Shown one piece after another: positions 1 to 10,758 of a stretch of 64,000 nt of DNA. Source of the stretch: Piper betle. Its lineage: Eukaryota; Streptophyta; Magnoliopsida; Piperales; Piperaceae. Under the pieces are notes generated by a model. It was given only the letters and a program-made list of their open reading frames with translations, was not told the origin of the DNA and did not search any database. The translations under genes and the position numbers were made by a program. Each line of letters begins with the position of its first letter. Position 1 is the stretch's first letter. The stretch is from positions 185,442 to 249,441 of the forward strand of contig JAURVB010002728.1 of the NCBI GenBank assembly GCA_033002965.1. The letters run 5' to 3'.

Positions 1-2702
1 TTTTCAATGAATTAACTTATACAATACCCATCAATCGCGTGGGTATCTTGGCCAGTGATGCTAGATGACGGCGACGCTATTAACAAAATGCGAGAACTTT
101 TCCCAAAGCCACATAATATAAGATTTTTTTCAAAAAGAAAACAATATGTTTTAAGAACTTTGTTGGTAAATAAATGATATAAGAACTTTCCAAAAGAGTA
201 TAAAGGAGGTTGCTTGTTTTTATTCAAGAGTATTTTGCTTTTAAATGCAAATTTAAAGAAGTGGAGAGCCGTAGCCTGTAGTTAGTGGAAAGTCGTATCG
301 AAACCAATGGAATGTCCCGTGGCCTATTCCTGGCTCACACTTTTTCGGCCCCACTGATGGGACCAATCCCACTGGCCCACGTACAATTTACAAGGCGATG
401 ACACAGTGTAATTTAAAGAGCCTTTTTTATTAGAATATTTTATTTCGGTAATTACTTGTCAGGAAGAAAAATTTACATAATAATTACAATTATAGACAAA
501 AATTGTATTGAAAAAATGAATTGAATGATTTTAGGTTTATTTGGAATCCACTCTTAATTGATATTTCGAACTTATATTAAATGTTGATGTTTTTTATCCT
601 TCATGGTCTGGAGTAAATAAAAATCTAACAAGGAGTTGGGGCTTAGATTGCGGTATTTAGTTGTGTATACCAGCCTCGTTTTGGCCCGTTTAAGTGTATA
701 ACCCATTTAGATATATTTTATAGTTATTTACATTTAAATTAAAGGTTTTCAAGGTGATAGGAAAATAGAGATAGCTTATTCTATATTTGAAAGTCTAAAT
801 TATGAGAGAGATCAAAAGGGATAAAGACGTGAATGAATCATTTAGTGTTGAGTAGAATATTGGAGCCTGGGTTTCAATTTTAATCTTCAACTCTAATTTT
901 AAAAAAAATTGTATTAATCATCTAATTTATTAATGATTGGTTTGATTTGTATTTAAAAGTTTATTTTCCTAAGATTTAATAATTATAATTATTAAATAAT
1001 CATATTAAATTTAGTCAAGTTGACACTGTCATTTTTTCTGCCAATTTGCAAATTTTCTACGTAAAACTTCATTTTTTCTTCTTTTTTTGTGATTTTGTTG
1101 ATTTACTTGTTATTCTATCTTTGTTATCGCTAGTTCATGATTTCATTTATGGGAAATCCTAACACAAAAAACATGATGTATACACAACATCCATCACATT
1201 TGCTTACTCTACTTATTTGACACGGAAAATTTTTTTCTCAATTAAGTGGTTTGTTTAAGGGTAAATTTATTATTTCAGAAAAAAATCTCTTACTCTTAAA
1301 TTTTTTTAATTGATATCCAATCAATCTAATATAATGTAAATTCTCAAATACCCCTCTCCACATATCCTTGGTTGATTTACTCAACAAAGGCGGCGCAAGA
1401 TATGTGGTGATTTTGTTTTTTTCTTTGCGCTTGTCGGCCGAATTTTCTTCGTCATTGTGGCATCTTGATTGTTAACTTAAAATAATATATAAAGAAACTT
1501 ATAATATATTTTACGCTTTAAATAAGTGTGGTTTAATACGCAAATAAAATCGTCACACAACCTTTTCTTCCCCAAACAATGGCTCTTTGAGGAACAGAAG
1601 GATCATATATATAATTCATGACCAACCACATGTCCCGTTCAACATGTGCGTGACATCAACATTTATAAGGAGCCCCTAAAATCTAACTATGTCAGCGATT
1701 ACGATTGCTGATTACTATAAAAGAATGGTTGTGATAAATAAGTTAATATATGTCAGCAATGGGTACTCAATTATTATGCCAGGCCTGGCAAGTTGTATTA
1801 GAATAAAAAGTTCAGATCCAGGGCGTGTCACGGTCAATAAGCACAGTTGAGAACTAATGGGTCTGTTAGATTCCGGCCCGATTCACAACTCTCAAGTCTC
1901 AAGACAAAAGGGGCATCATCTATTTGCAATAAAAAAAAAAGGTGCACCATCTATTAGTGGGTCGAATGGTGCGGGCCAAGAATTTAGTTGCCAATATTTG
2001 AAACGTAATCTAGAAAAGAAATTTTCATCACTTGAGACCATTAGAACTAACCACGTAACGAACAAAAGAAAATAGAACACAGAAGAAAGCAAGGACAATA
2101 CAAATTTATTAAAATTTGGCATGTGCGTAATTAATAATCTTACAAATTTAATCGGCATGTATTATTATAAAAAAAGAAGCAACATTAGGACCAATGAACG
2201 GTCCCGGCTTCAAAATGTTTGCTCGTATACATTTGTTTTTTTCAAAAAAATGAATTTATACTTTTGTATTCCTATTATATAGTTCATTTCCTCATCATTT
2301 AATCCTACATTTTTTAAATAAATACATGTATAACCTCAACCTGATACTTGCGCTCATTCAAAGAAGAGATTTCCTCAAATCCTGTACCATACCCTATGCT
2401 ATATGATCCGAACCTAATAGAGTCGAATATATATTGGTGTCAACTCTCAACCATTCTTATTGGTTATTGGAGACTTGGGGGTGACGAATAATCTGAATTC
2501 CTAAGCCATCGCATTTGTAGAGGCTGCCTCCCTCTCCATCGAAGACCTCACATTTTCTTTCCTCCCCAAAAACCTGACCACAATATAAGGCCAAGTTAAT
2601 TGAGAACCAATTATGCAGATCCACAACATTATAAGACGCCTAAATATCTCATATGAATATTCCCTTCTCTGCTTCGGGTATTGCGTGTCTACAAAATACG
2701 CA

Positions 2703-2783
2703 TTTGGGGATGCACGCAACAGTGACAATTGATCATTTTTGTCGACGGTCGTCGTCCAATGCGTTTTCAAATGCATCCCCAAA
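2703..2783. repeat. Inverted repeat (12-bp arms), hairpin 1
   Basis: TTTGGGGATGCA at 2703-2714 is perfectly inverted as TGCATCCCCAAA at 2772-2783, leaving a 57-base loop. It lies directly before a second hairpin at 2789-2847. No function is assigned. Confidence 0.6.
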
Positions 2784-2788
2784 AAGGC

Positions 2789-2847
2789 GTTCTGATGGGT
2801 TCCGTCTTGGTGGTGTTCAGAGTTTAGATTTGAAGACCCATCAGAAC
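2789..2847. repeat. Inverted repeat (12-bp arms), hairpin 2
   Basis: GTTCTGATGGGT at 2789-2800 is perfectly inverted as ACCCATCAGAAC at 2836-2847 with a 35-base loop. It could be a remnant of a MITE or a small hairpin transcript; the sequence alone does not decide. Confidence 0.6.
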
Positions 2848-3272
2848 TCTTTCCCTATCATCAATTAACCGATAATTTTTATGGGCTTTGAAAGGAGAAA
2901 AAAACAGCCTTTTTTTTTCGGCGTTGGAAAAACCATATTTTATATTGGCCACAATTTGTCGATTTTTTTGGCCATAAAATAACCAGCTACTGCTCTTTTT
3001 CCCAAAAAACAATTATTTGTAGTTCCATATTGACCACTCCATCTGCGGGGTCCACACACCCGGTGGGGACCACTGCAGGGAGCAAGATCGTCTCACACTT
3101 TCCTCCTCCATTCAAAATACGCCACGTCGACGACCGGGACAAAATAGGCCAGCGGCGACGCATTCCCGCCCCCGTCCAGGTTCAATGAATCTGCGTCGTC
3201 GCCACCACTTTCGCCCCTCTTTATCTTCCCCACCCTTGCACTCCTCTCCCTCCGAGCTTTGCCAAACGATCG

Positions 3273-5547
3273 ATGGCGCTAGCTGCTGCTTCTTCTTCTT
3301 CTTCTTATACTACCAATGCCGTCTCTTCTCGCTCCTTCGCCTCCCCCGACCTCGGAGGTAGCGCTGCTCATTTTGCTGTTTTTTTTCTGGATTTTTTTGA
3401 GGTTTTTCGGTTTGAAAATGGCGGGGTTTTGAACCTGGTTTGCGTTGCAGGGGTGAAGCTTAGGGCATGGCTTCGGGTGGAGCGGACGGCGTTGCCGTCG
3501 GAGGCCGGAGGTCGACGGGCGAGGGTTGGGGTGGTCATGGCGGCGCAGCCTGGGCGGGCCGAGTCGGTTGTTACTCAGGCGGCAGCCATCGTCGCTCCTG
3601 GTAATGAATTGTTTAGAATTGTGGCTTTTTGGAGTTGTGTTGGTTTGATTTGGGTGTAGAAAAAGCTCGTTTTGCTGCGTTTTGGTGAAAAGAGTGGATG
3701 ATTTGTTTGGTGCAGAGGTGGGAAAGGTTGTGGAGAAGGAGGACTACGAGGCGCTGGCCAAGGAGTTAGAGAACGCCTCGCCCTTGCAAATCATAGACCG
3801 TGCACTTGAGAAATTCGGCAACGACATCGCCATTGCCTTTAGGTTCGGCATAACTTTTTCTCTTTTTGGAGATTTGATTAATTCTTTTGTTCTATTAATA
3901 TTTCATGAGCAGAAGTAGTAGTTTATGATGCATCCATCTTAGTTAAAGACTAGTTAGAATAAAAATAATTATTAATTTACAGAGTTTCCATTGCTGTTTT
4001 TCCTTTTCCAAGCAAAGTTTACTGATTGAATCTGGTAAATAATCTTATGTGTGTTCAACCTGTCATTTTCTTAATGAAATGCTGGCCATATAATTGTCAG
4101 AAACTTTTTGTCTGCCTTTCAATAATTAGTCACTTGGCTATTTCCAATACTGCTATGTCTGGTATTAATTTAGTCAAAATTGCCTATAACCAGCTATGCT
4201 GCTATGTATGTGTTTTTTTATAAACTCTAAAAGAACTGGTTGATCATCTCGAAATTCTTGTCTATGAAAGTATATTCATGACAATGATTTATGCTTTTTG
4301 TTTGCAGCGGTGCTGAAGATGTGGCTTTGATTGAGTATGCTAAGCTGACAGGCAGGCCGTTTAGGGTCTTCAGCTTAGACACTGGCCGGCTTAACCCGGA
4401 AACCTACAGCTTCTTTGACGAAGTGGAGAAGCGCTATGACATCCACATCGAGTATATGTTCCCGGATGCGGTGGAGGTGCAGGCCCTGGTGAGGACCAAA
4501 GGTCTTTTCTCCTTCTATGAAGATGGGCACCAGGAGTGCTGCAGAGTGAGGAAGGTCCGGCCCTTGAGGAGGGCGCTCAAGGGTCTCAAGGCCTGGATCA
4601 CCGGCCAGAGGAAGGACCAGTCCCCCGGCACCAGAGCCCACATTCCTGTGGTTCAGGTTGATCCTTCTTTTGAAGGGATGGATGGTGGTGCAGGGAGTTT
4701 GATCAAGTGGAACCCTGTTGCCAATGTTGATGGGAAGGATATCTGGAACTTCCTCAGAACCATGAATGTACCTGTCAACTCCTTGCATTCACAGGTAGCT
4801 ATCAGTTCTCACAAGATTCGTTGCAGTATATGGTCATTGTAGCGTTTCTGATTGGTGTGACTGATGGTTTGTGTTTTTACGGTTGATAGGGGTATGTTTC
4901 CATCGGATGTGAGCCTTGCACGAGGCCTGTCCTACCGGGTCAGCATGAGAGGGAGGGAAGATGGTGGTGGGAGGATGCCACGGCCAAGGAGTGTGGCCTT
5001 CACAAGGGTAACATTGGAACAGTTGAGAATGGTGCTCACCTAAATGGGAATGGTAACGGAGCTGCGGCTACTGAGGTGGAGATTACCGATATTATCACCA
5101 CTGACAATGTTGTGAACCTGACCAGAACAGGAATTGAGAACTTGGCCCGGTTGGAGAGCCGGCAGAATCCATGGTTGGTTGTGCTCTACGCCCCTTGGTG
5201 CCGCTTCTGTCAAGTAAGAGCTTGTTCCCTTTGAGGTTTTTGCTTGTAAAGTGATTGTGTTGCTATTATGAATATTTCGACCAGTGATTGATACGAACCT
5301 TTACTTTTGCAAAGCAGGGAATGGAAGATTCATACGTTGAGGTGGCCAATAAGTTGGCCGTGACTGGTGTTAAGGTGGGGAAATTCCGGGCTGATGGAGA
5401 CCAAAAGCATATGCACAGAAAGAGTTGCAGCTGGGGAGCTTCCCAACTATCCTCTTCTTCCCCAAACATACCTCCAAGCCCATCAAGTACCCCTCCGAGA
5501 AGAGGAATGCCGATTCACTGCTTGCCTTTGTGAAAACTCTTCAATGA
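3273..5547 (+). CDS. APR: 5'-adenylylsulfate (APS) reductase, chloroplastic, thioredoxin-like C-terminus; frame broken in last exon
   Basis: APS reductase makes sulfite and AMP from APS with glutathione as donor in plastid sulfate assimilation. Six exons: 3273-3357, 3451-3600, 3716-3842, 4308-4794, 4890-5213, 5318-5547; all junctions are GT-AG and phases agree. A Ser-rich transit peptide leads into the conserved [11 protein letters not shown] segment. The reductase domain holds [15 protein letters not shown], the iron-sulfur cysteines ([10 protein letters not shown] and CEPCTRP) and the active-site KECGLH. The C-terminal glutaredoxin/thioredoxin-like domain has the APWCRFC redox pair. One G is missing at 5407/5408: the frame leaves the family sequence after DGDQK and stops at 5533, while the family C-terminus ([14 protein letters not shown] and so on) continues in the next frame to a stop at 5545-5547. 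With the base the protein is 467 residues, normal for plant APR. Intron 1 (93 bp) is stop-free and in frame, so its retention would also be open. Probably a functional gene with a sequence error. Confidence 0.95.
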
Positions 5548-6087
5548 TTATTGCACCAATTTCGAGTTGGTGAATATACGAGACCATGATACAAACTTGT
5601 GTTAGTATGGGCAATGCTGAGACATCTAAAATGTGGACAATGCGGCAATCTTGTCGAAAGGACAATGTTATTGGTTGTCTGATTGTTCATTTGTAAGGAT
5701 AACCAGCATGGCATAAGAGTTCCCTCAAACTTCACTTCCATCATGTATATTGGTAAAAAAATTTTACTTGTTTTCTTAGTTTTTTGTGTCGAAATCCAAT
5801 TTTTAATGCAATATTTATATCTTGTCGAGAAATAAATTAATGCAACGTACCTTCTCCACGAGGCCGTGCAGATTGGCCATCTTTCATGCCACTGTAATTT
5901 AAGTTTTTATTTTGCCAAGCGAAATGAAAATTTTACAGATTCAAGTAGCAGCATTTTAACTGTTTCATGTTGCAAATATATCCTTGCTCGCAGCCGGTTT
6001 ACTGAAAGCATAACATAACAAAACATCTGAATTCATAACATAATAAAACATCAATTAGACTTCGAACTGCTTGGGGAAAAAAAGACT
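5548..6087. other. Convergent 3' region between APR and rhamnogalacturonate lyase
   Basis: This 540-bp interval joins the 3' ends of two convergent genes and most likely consists of both 3' UTRs. No further coding sequence is visible. Confidence 0.6.
5831..5836 (+). promoter_or_regulatory. Possible polyadenylation signal of the APR gene
   Basis: AATAAA lies about 285 bases after the APR stop codon, a usual distance for a plant 3' UTR. It sits in the 540-bp gap where the APR and rhamnogalacturonate lyase genes converge. Confidence 0.4.
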
Positions 6088-9000
6088 TTAAACAACTAAG
6101 TTCAAAATTTTTGTGTTGGACGTTGTTGGGCCTTCAAGCCTTATATAATCATAGTACAATCCAAGGAGTTCATTTCCTCCCTTGCCTGTGCCAGAAACAT
6201 GGCGTTATCCCCTTTGAATAGTAGCGAAGATTTGATATTGATATTTAGTAGCCTATAAAGGCCATGGATTCCATGTCGACCAATTGTATTGTCTGAACCC
6301 ATGTCAAAATATTCAAACACTGTCTCTCCATTCGGATTGTTGACTCTGATCTGATTTTAAAGCACACAAGATGCAATTGAAAAAACATGGTAGGACAAGC
6401 GGGACAAAATATAGCCCTATATATAATAATTTACCTGAAGCCATGAATGATTGGATCCTGCTACAGCCAATCTCAGAGTGTAAATGCCAGTAGTAATTTC
6501 ATCCAAGTTAAACTTGATTGTCCATGTTGTCGGTGAGTATGCTTTTGGCGCAGTTTTCCTGTGACCAAGGTTTATGGTTTCGGTGAGCTACAATCTTTCT
6601 GTAACAAACCTAAAATGTTTGTAAAACACTCCAACTTTTGGCAACATGCAAAAGGGTTTGCAAAATTCTCACTTTTCCATTAAAAAGATAAGGATAATTT
6701 AATTAGTTGTCTCAAAAATTCAAGTTATTAGAAAATAATAATGTAACTATGAATGACACATGGACAAATATGGGGCTAATTTTCTACTATGAATAAACGA
6801 GGACAATTTGATAGGGTTATAGCTCTCTTCAAATAGAATGGAACTCCATTTTTCCTAGCAGGACGAATGAAAGTTAGGTACATAGCATGCATGGAAAAAG
6901 GGAAGGGACTACTGTTTTTTACCGAGTCACATGTGCAAAAAACCAATCCCTTTTCGGATCATTCACCCCAATTGTGAAATCTTGATCAGAAGTCTTATGT
7001 ACATCTGCGTATCTATCCCATAGTCCATATTGTCTGTACCTGCATCAATACCTTTGCTTAAAGAAAAGCATGAACTGTAAATACAAATGTAGGGAGATTC
7101 TATTTCAGCATTGCGTTGCATGCATTGAAAATCATTCTACGGAAGATTTGTTGTATATATGCTTTTACTTTTCTGGGCTGTTAACGTATAACTTGTTGAT
7201 GTATTGAGGATATGGATCAGGAACATAGAAGCCAATAGCAGTACGATCAGGATATCCAATCTCCCATATAGTTCTACCATCTCTTCGTGGACTAAAGATC
7301 AAGTTTCCAAGTTCTGTTTCTGGTCCTATCTCCAAAATGCTCAAGCCATCAGTAGATGCCAAAAGGCTATTATTTCTTGATAAACTAGTAATAATATTTT
7401 TTCTACAAAAAATTTCACTGCTGTTTTGTTAGATACCTGCTGAGATTGTGACAAGAGTATCATGTAGATAGTCTCCCACAAAACCCGGAACCCAGCCATG
7501 AACAGCATAAACTCCTGGGACTATATTCTTAATGGTGAATGCTCCTTCTGAATCTGTTCGTACCCAAAATTGATACCCCTACATAGGAAAAAACTGTGTC
7601 CAACTCAGTCATTATTTATATTATTTTCTACAGAGTCTATTTCTATAAGTCGTTGCAAAGCCAGACATCATGTTCAACCAGCAGTGAAAATTCAATTTTA
7701 ACTCACAAGGCATCGGTATTAAAATTGCTGTCGACTACTACCTTGCTTTCTGTTTGCCAGGACCCTTCATTTGTTGTAGCAGCAAGGCCAACATAGGCAG
7801 ATTTGGCAACTATAAGACTCTGTGAAACATATCTGGAGACCAATGGCTATGAATACAACTATGAATCAGGCACTTGTATTGATAGAGTAAACTCCATCAA
7901 TATAAGTATCATACAACTATGAATCAGATAGAGTAAATTCCATCAAAAACATAAATAATGGAAAGCACCAACATAATTTTTTACATGTTTGATACGAAAT
8001 TTCACCTGTCCTGAACATACAATCTTCCGGAGATAGAACCACGCTCTTGAACAGTTAGAAAATATGGAGAAGAAACAAAGTCATAAGGCCAGTTTGTCAC
8101 CTCTGCTAGCCTCTAGAAATAAGGAGTGATAATCAAGTGACAATGTTCTAGAAATGAATTTGCACATCGAAATTGAAGACAACTACTATACGATGTAAGT
8201 AAAAAATAAAAAGCAAACTGGAGAATGTACCTGTTTCTTTGCATCTATCCACAAGTTATGGACATCAGACAGATTTGGAGTTGAATTGAGATAAATGAAT
8301 ATGGGCCCTAATACTTTTCTCCAAGCTTCTTCTTCAATGAAACTAGCCACTATATCCTTCCCAATATAGTGAGTGCCATGAAACATCTGTAACTATGAAC
8401 AAACAAAGATTATCTTTCTCTCTTATGTCATCCGTTTTTCAGTGTCTTGAATCTCTTGCTCTTACCGCAAGAGCAACTGGTCCAGTGTGGACAGTAAGGT
8501 TTTGCTTGGTTGGGCCTCCATTCCTGTATTCATTGCTTGGGAAGATCACCCAAAAACCAACATAAGGTCCAGAGCTGATCCAGCCATGAAGGCCTCCATC
8601 TTTGTTGTCCACTGAGTACTGGTACTTGTCATCAACCTGACAAATTTACTCTACAAACGCTCATACTGACCTAATTGTATATAACGACGCTCTTAATTAT
8701 CAAAGTGTATACATTGTGAAAATGATTTTTACAGTTCAAATGACTAGTCATATCATATATGGCATACCTGGTTTTTAAGAATAGGATTGGTTGGGTCTAT
8801 AAGCAAAACTGATTCCGGCAAGGCTAAAACCTCGCCCCTTGGTGGTTTGATGTCTTGAGGCATTGGCATGAGCTTTTGCTTATCATCCGATATGGCCATG
8901 TAATGAAATCTGTTCAAAGTCACCACCAGCCAAATAATTTTCCTATTGTCAACACAACAGACCAAGTACGTCTAAGATCATACATAACGAATATAGCAAA

Positions 9001-10045
9001 GGAAAATGTTCAACTATCTATATGGATCATGTTTATATTGAAAGAGTATAGATCACAAGGGAATATGGAGATTTATATACGCTTCTCTCCTGAGCATGAA
9101 CACCATTCTTGCTTGAGATAGATCAAATGCTGGCCAGCCAGAGGATTTTTCAAGAATGGCATAACAATAAAACCCTGAAACGCCACTCTTTAAGATGAAC
9201 CTACAATTTGAAATCCAAATTATCCTACCGAAAATTACACATTTTTTTATTAAAAATGACTTCAAATGATGCAACTTAACCACAAAACCTTTTGTCCACA
9301 TTTAATGGAAGGGTTGACGTTCTACCCCCTTTGAAGGAGACCAACTGCTCCGAAATGAGACTTCCACAATATCATCCTTGGAAGAGACTATGCTAAAGTC
9401 TATTCCTTCTAGCCTGTAAACACAACAAATGACTTTGGTTACCAAATTAATCACACATTTACATTAATTTAAGTACGAAAGAAGTACCATAAAAAGATCA
9501 AGCTTTTCTGTTTTGGAATTGGTGGAGGGAAAAGGTTTACATACAGTTTATATCTGTCATGACCTCCTGGTAAATTCCAGTTGACATCCCAGTAGCTGCA
9601 CATTTGCCATTGAGACTTCTTTGAGAATTTAGAGAAAGTAGGAGACAGATAACAATTTGGAAATTCTTAGATGGGTTTCTTCATCTACTTGCCCTCTTTG
9701 GGATTCAGTGAAGTTAGTGTCCAATATATTCCGAAAACCACCGTACTGAATTGCTGTTAATGCTCCATCTGGTTTTGATATTTTAAGCTTCACAATGCCA
9801 TTGCTCAAAGTAACCTGTCCAACAACGTGAGACCAAAATTTGAAATGAAAACCAACTTATAAACTCACTATGTAAATGAATAGCTGAAAGTTATAACTAT
9901 CAACAGCATGTTATTCGGCCAAGGTTGAAGATAATAGAGAGTGTTTGAGGGTATATAATTAGGTGCAGAAAAACTCCATTCAAGAAAAAGAGAAGGTGAA
10001 GAGACTCACATAAGAGTTTTGGATTGTTAGAGTAACTTTCGTCAT
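6088..10045 (-). CDS. Rhamnogalacturonate lyase (polysaccharide lyase family 4), 15 exons, two single-base frame breaks
   Basis: This enzyme cleaves the rhamnogalacturonan-I backbone of pectin by beta-elimination. Exons in transcript order: 10010-10045, 9693-9814, 9547-9597, 9289-9413, 9081-9200, 8768-8909, 8466-8636, 8231-8386, 8006-8112, 7742-7832, 7437-7578, 7169-7325, 6923-7039, 6435-6558, 6088-6350. The start (MTKVTLTIQ) was chosen because it splices in phase onto VTLSNGIVKL. Family landmarks in order: GYWDVNWNLPGGHDRYK, SGVSGFYCYAILE, SSGWPAFDLSQARMVF, DDKYQYS, GFWVIFPSNEYRNGGPTKQNL, a fibronectin-III-like middle (GVYAVHGWVPGF) and a carbohydrate-binding-like end (TIWEIGYPDRTAIGFYVPDP, IGRHGIHGLY). 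Intron 2 uses a GC donor. A missing base in the C-run 9325-9329 and another at 6179-6181 break exons 4 and 15; with both repaired the protein is 641 residues, the normal family length. No signal peptide is obvious in this model. Confidence 0.93.
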
Positions 10046-10758
10046 TTGTATGTGAAAGAGAGATGAGGACAGGATCATGCAGATGAGCTATAGTTTTGAG
10101 GTGTAATGGATACAAGAACGCATTGTTTCATGGTCTTATTATTTTGGACATGATCGTCGTCATTTTCTATGAGTATATATGAACACTACATTGTTATGAA
10201 AATCTGTCACAACAATGCCAATGTCTCTTGTGCTTGATGGTCTTGGCATGTTCCTAGTGAACATCAACTAACATATTCTCATCCGTGGAAGCCATGCACG
10301 ATGTATCTGTCCATCTTGTACAGAAAAAAATTGAATTCATATCTGTTCTATACATGGGCTCGAGAGAATGCTTTTTTTCTGCCGCCCATTGGGCCCTGGT
10401 TCCACCTTACCCTTTAATCGTACCTCTGCCCATGGGCCATGGTTTAACCGCTCCATGGGGGCTTGATCGAATGACAGAAGCTCTTTTTTGTATATAAAAA
10501 TAAAAATGCCCTCTAATTGAAAATTCTTTTTGTGAAAATGAGTTGCTAGTATCAAAATGTGCAGTGTGTATCTGGATAATTATGAAAAAAATTTTAATTT
10601 AAATTTGCGCAGTTTATGCGTGCTGTAAGCCTGTATATATGACCTGATGTGTCTAATGTGAATTGCCAAGCATTAGTGAAGTGTTTACACGTAATGAAAT
10701 TATCAATCCGCCTTTTTTTATACGTGAATGGGTTTTAAGCCCATTTACAACATATAGT
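10046..10758. other. Intergenic, upstream of rhamnogalacturonate lyase
   Basis: No gene is recognisable. The right part meets the decayed 3' end of the GDSL lipase-like pseudogene; the left part should hold the lyase promoter, but no clear TATA box at a suitable distance was identified. Confidence 0.5.

Larger units (their letters stand above)
1..3272. other. Intergenic AT-rich region, no gene seen
   Basis: No coding region with family-like sequence is visible on either strand; the open frames here are short and low in complexity. The only structured part is a pair of neighbouring hairpins at 2703-2847. The final 200 bases become GC-richer and hold the presumed promoter and 5' UTR of the APS reductase gene, with CT-rich tracts just before its ATG but no clear TATA box. 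Confidence 0.6.
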
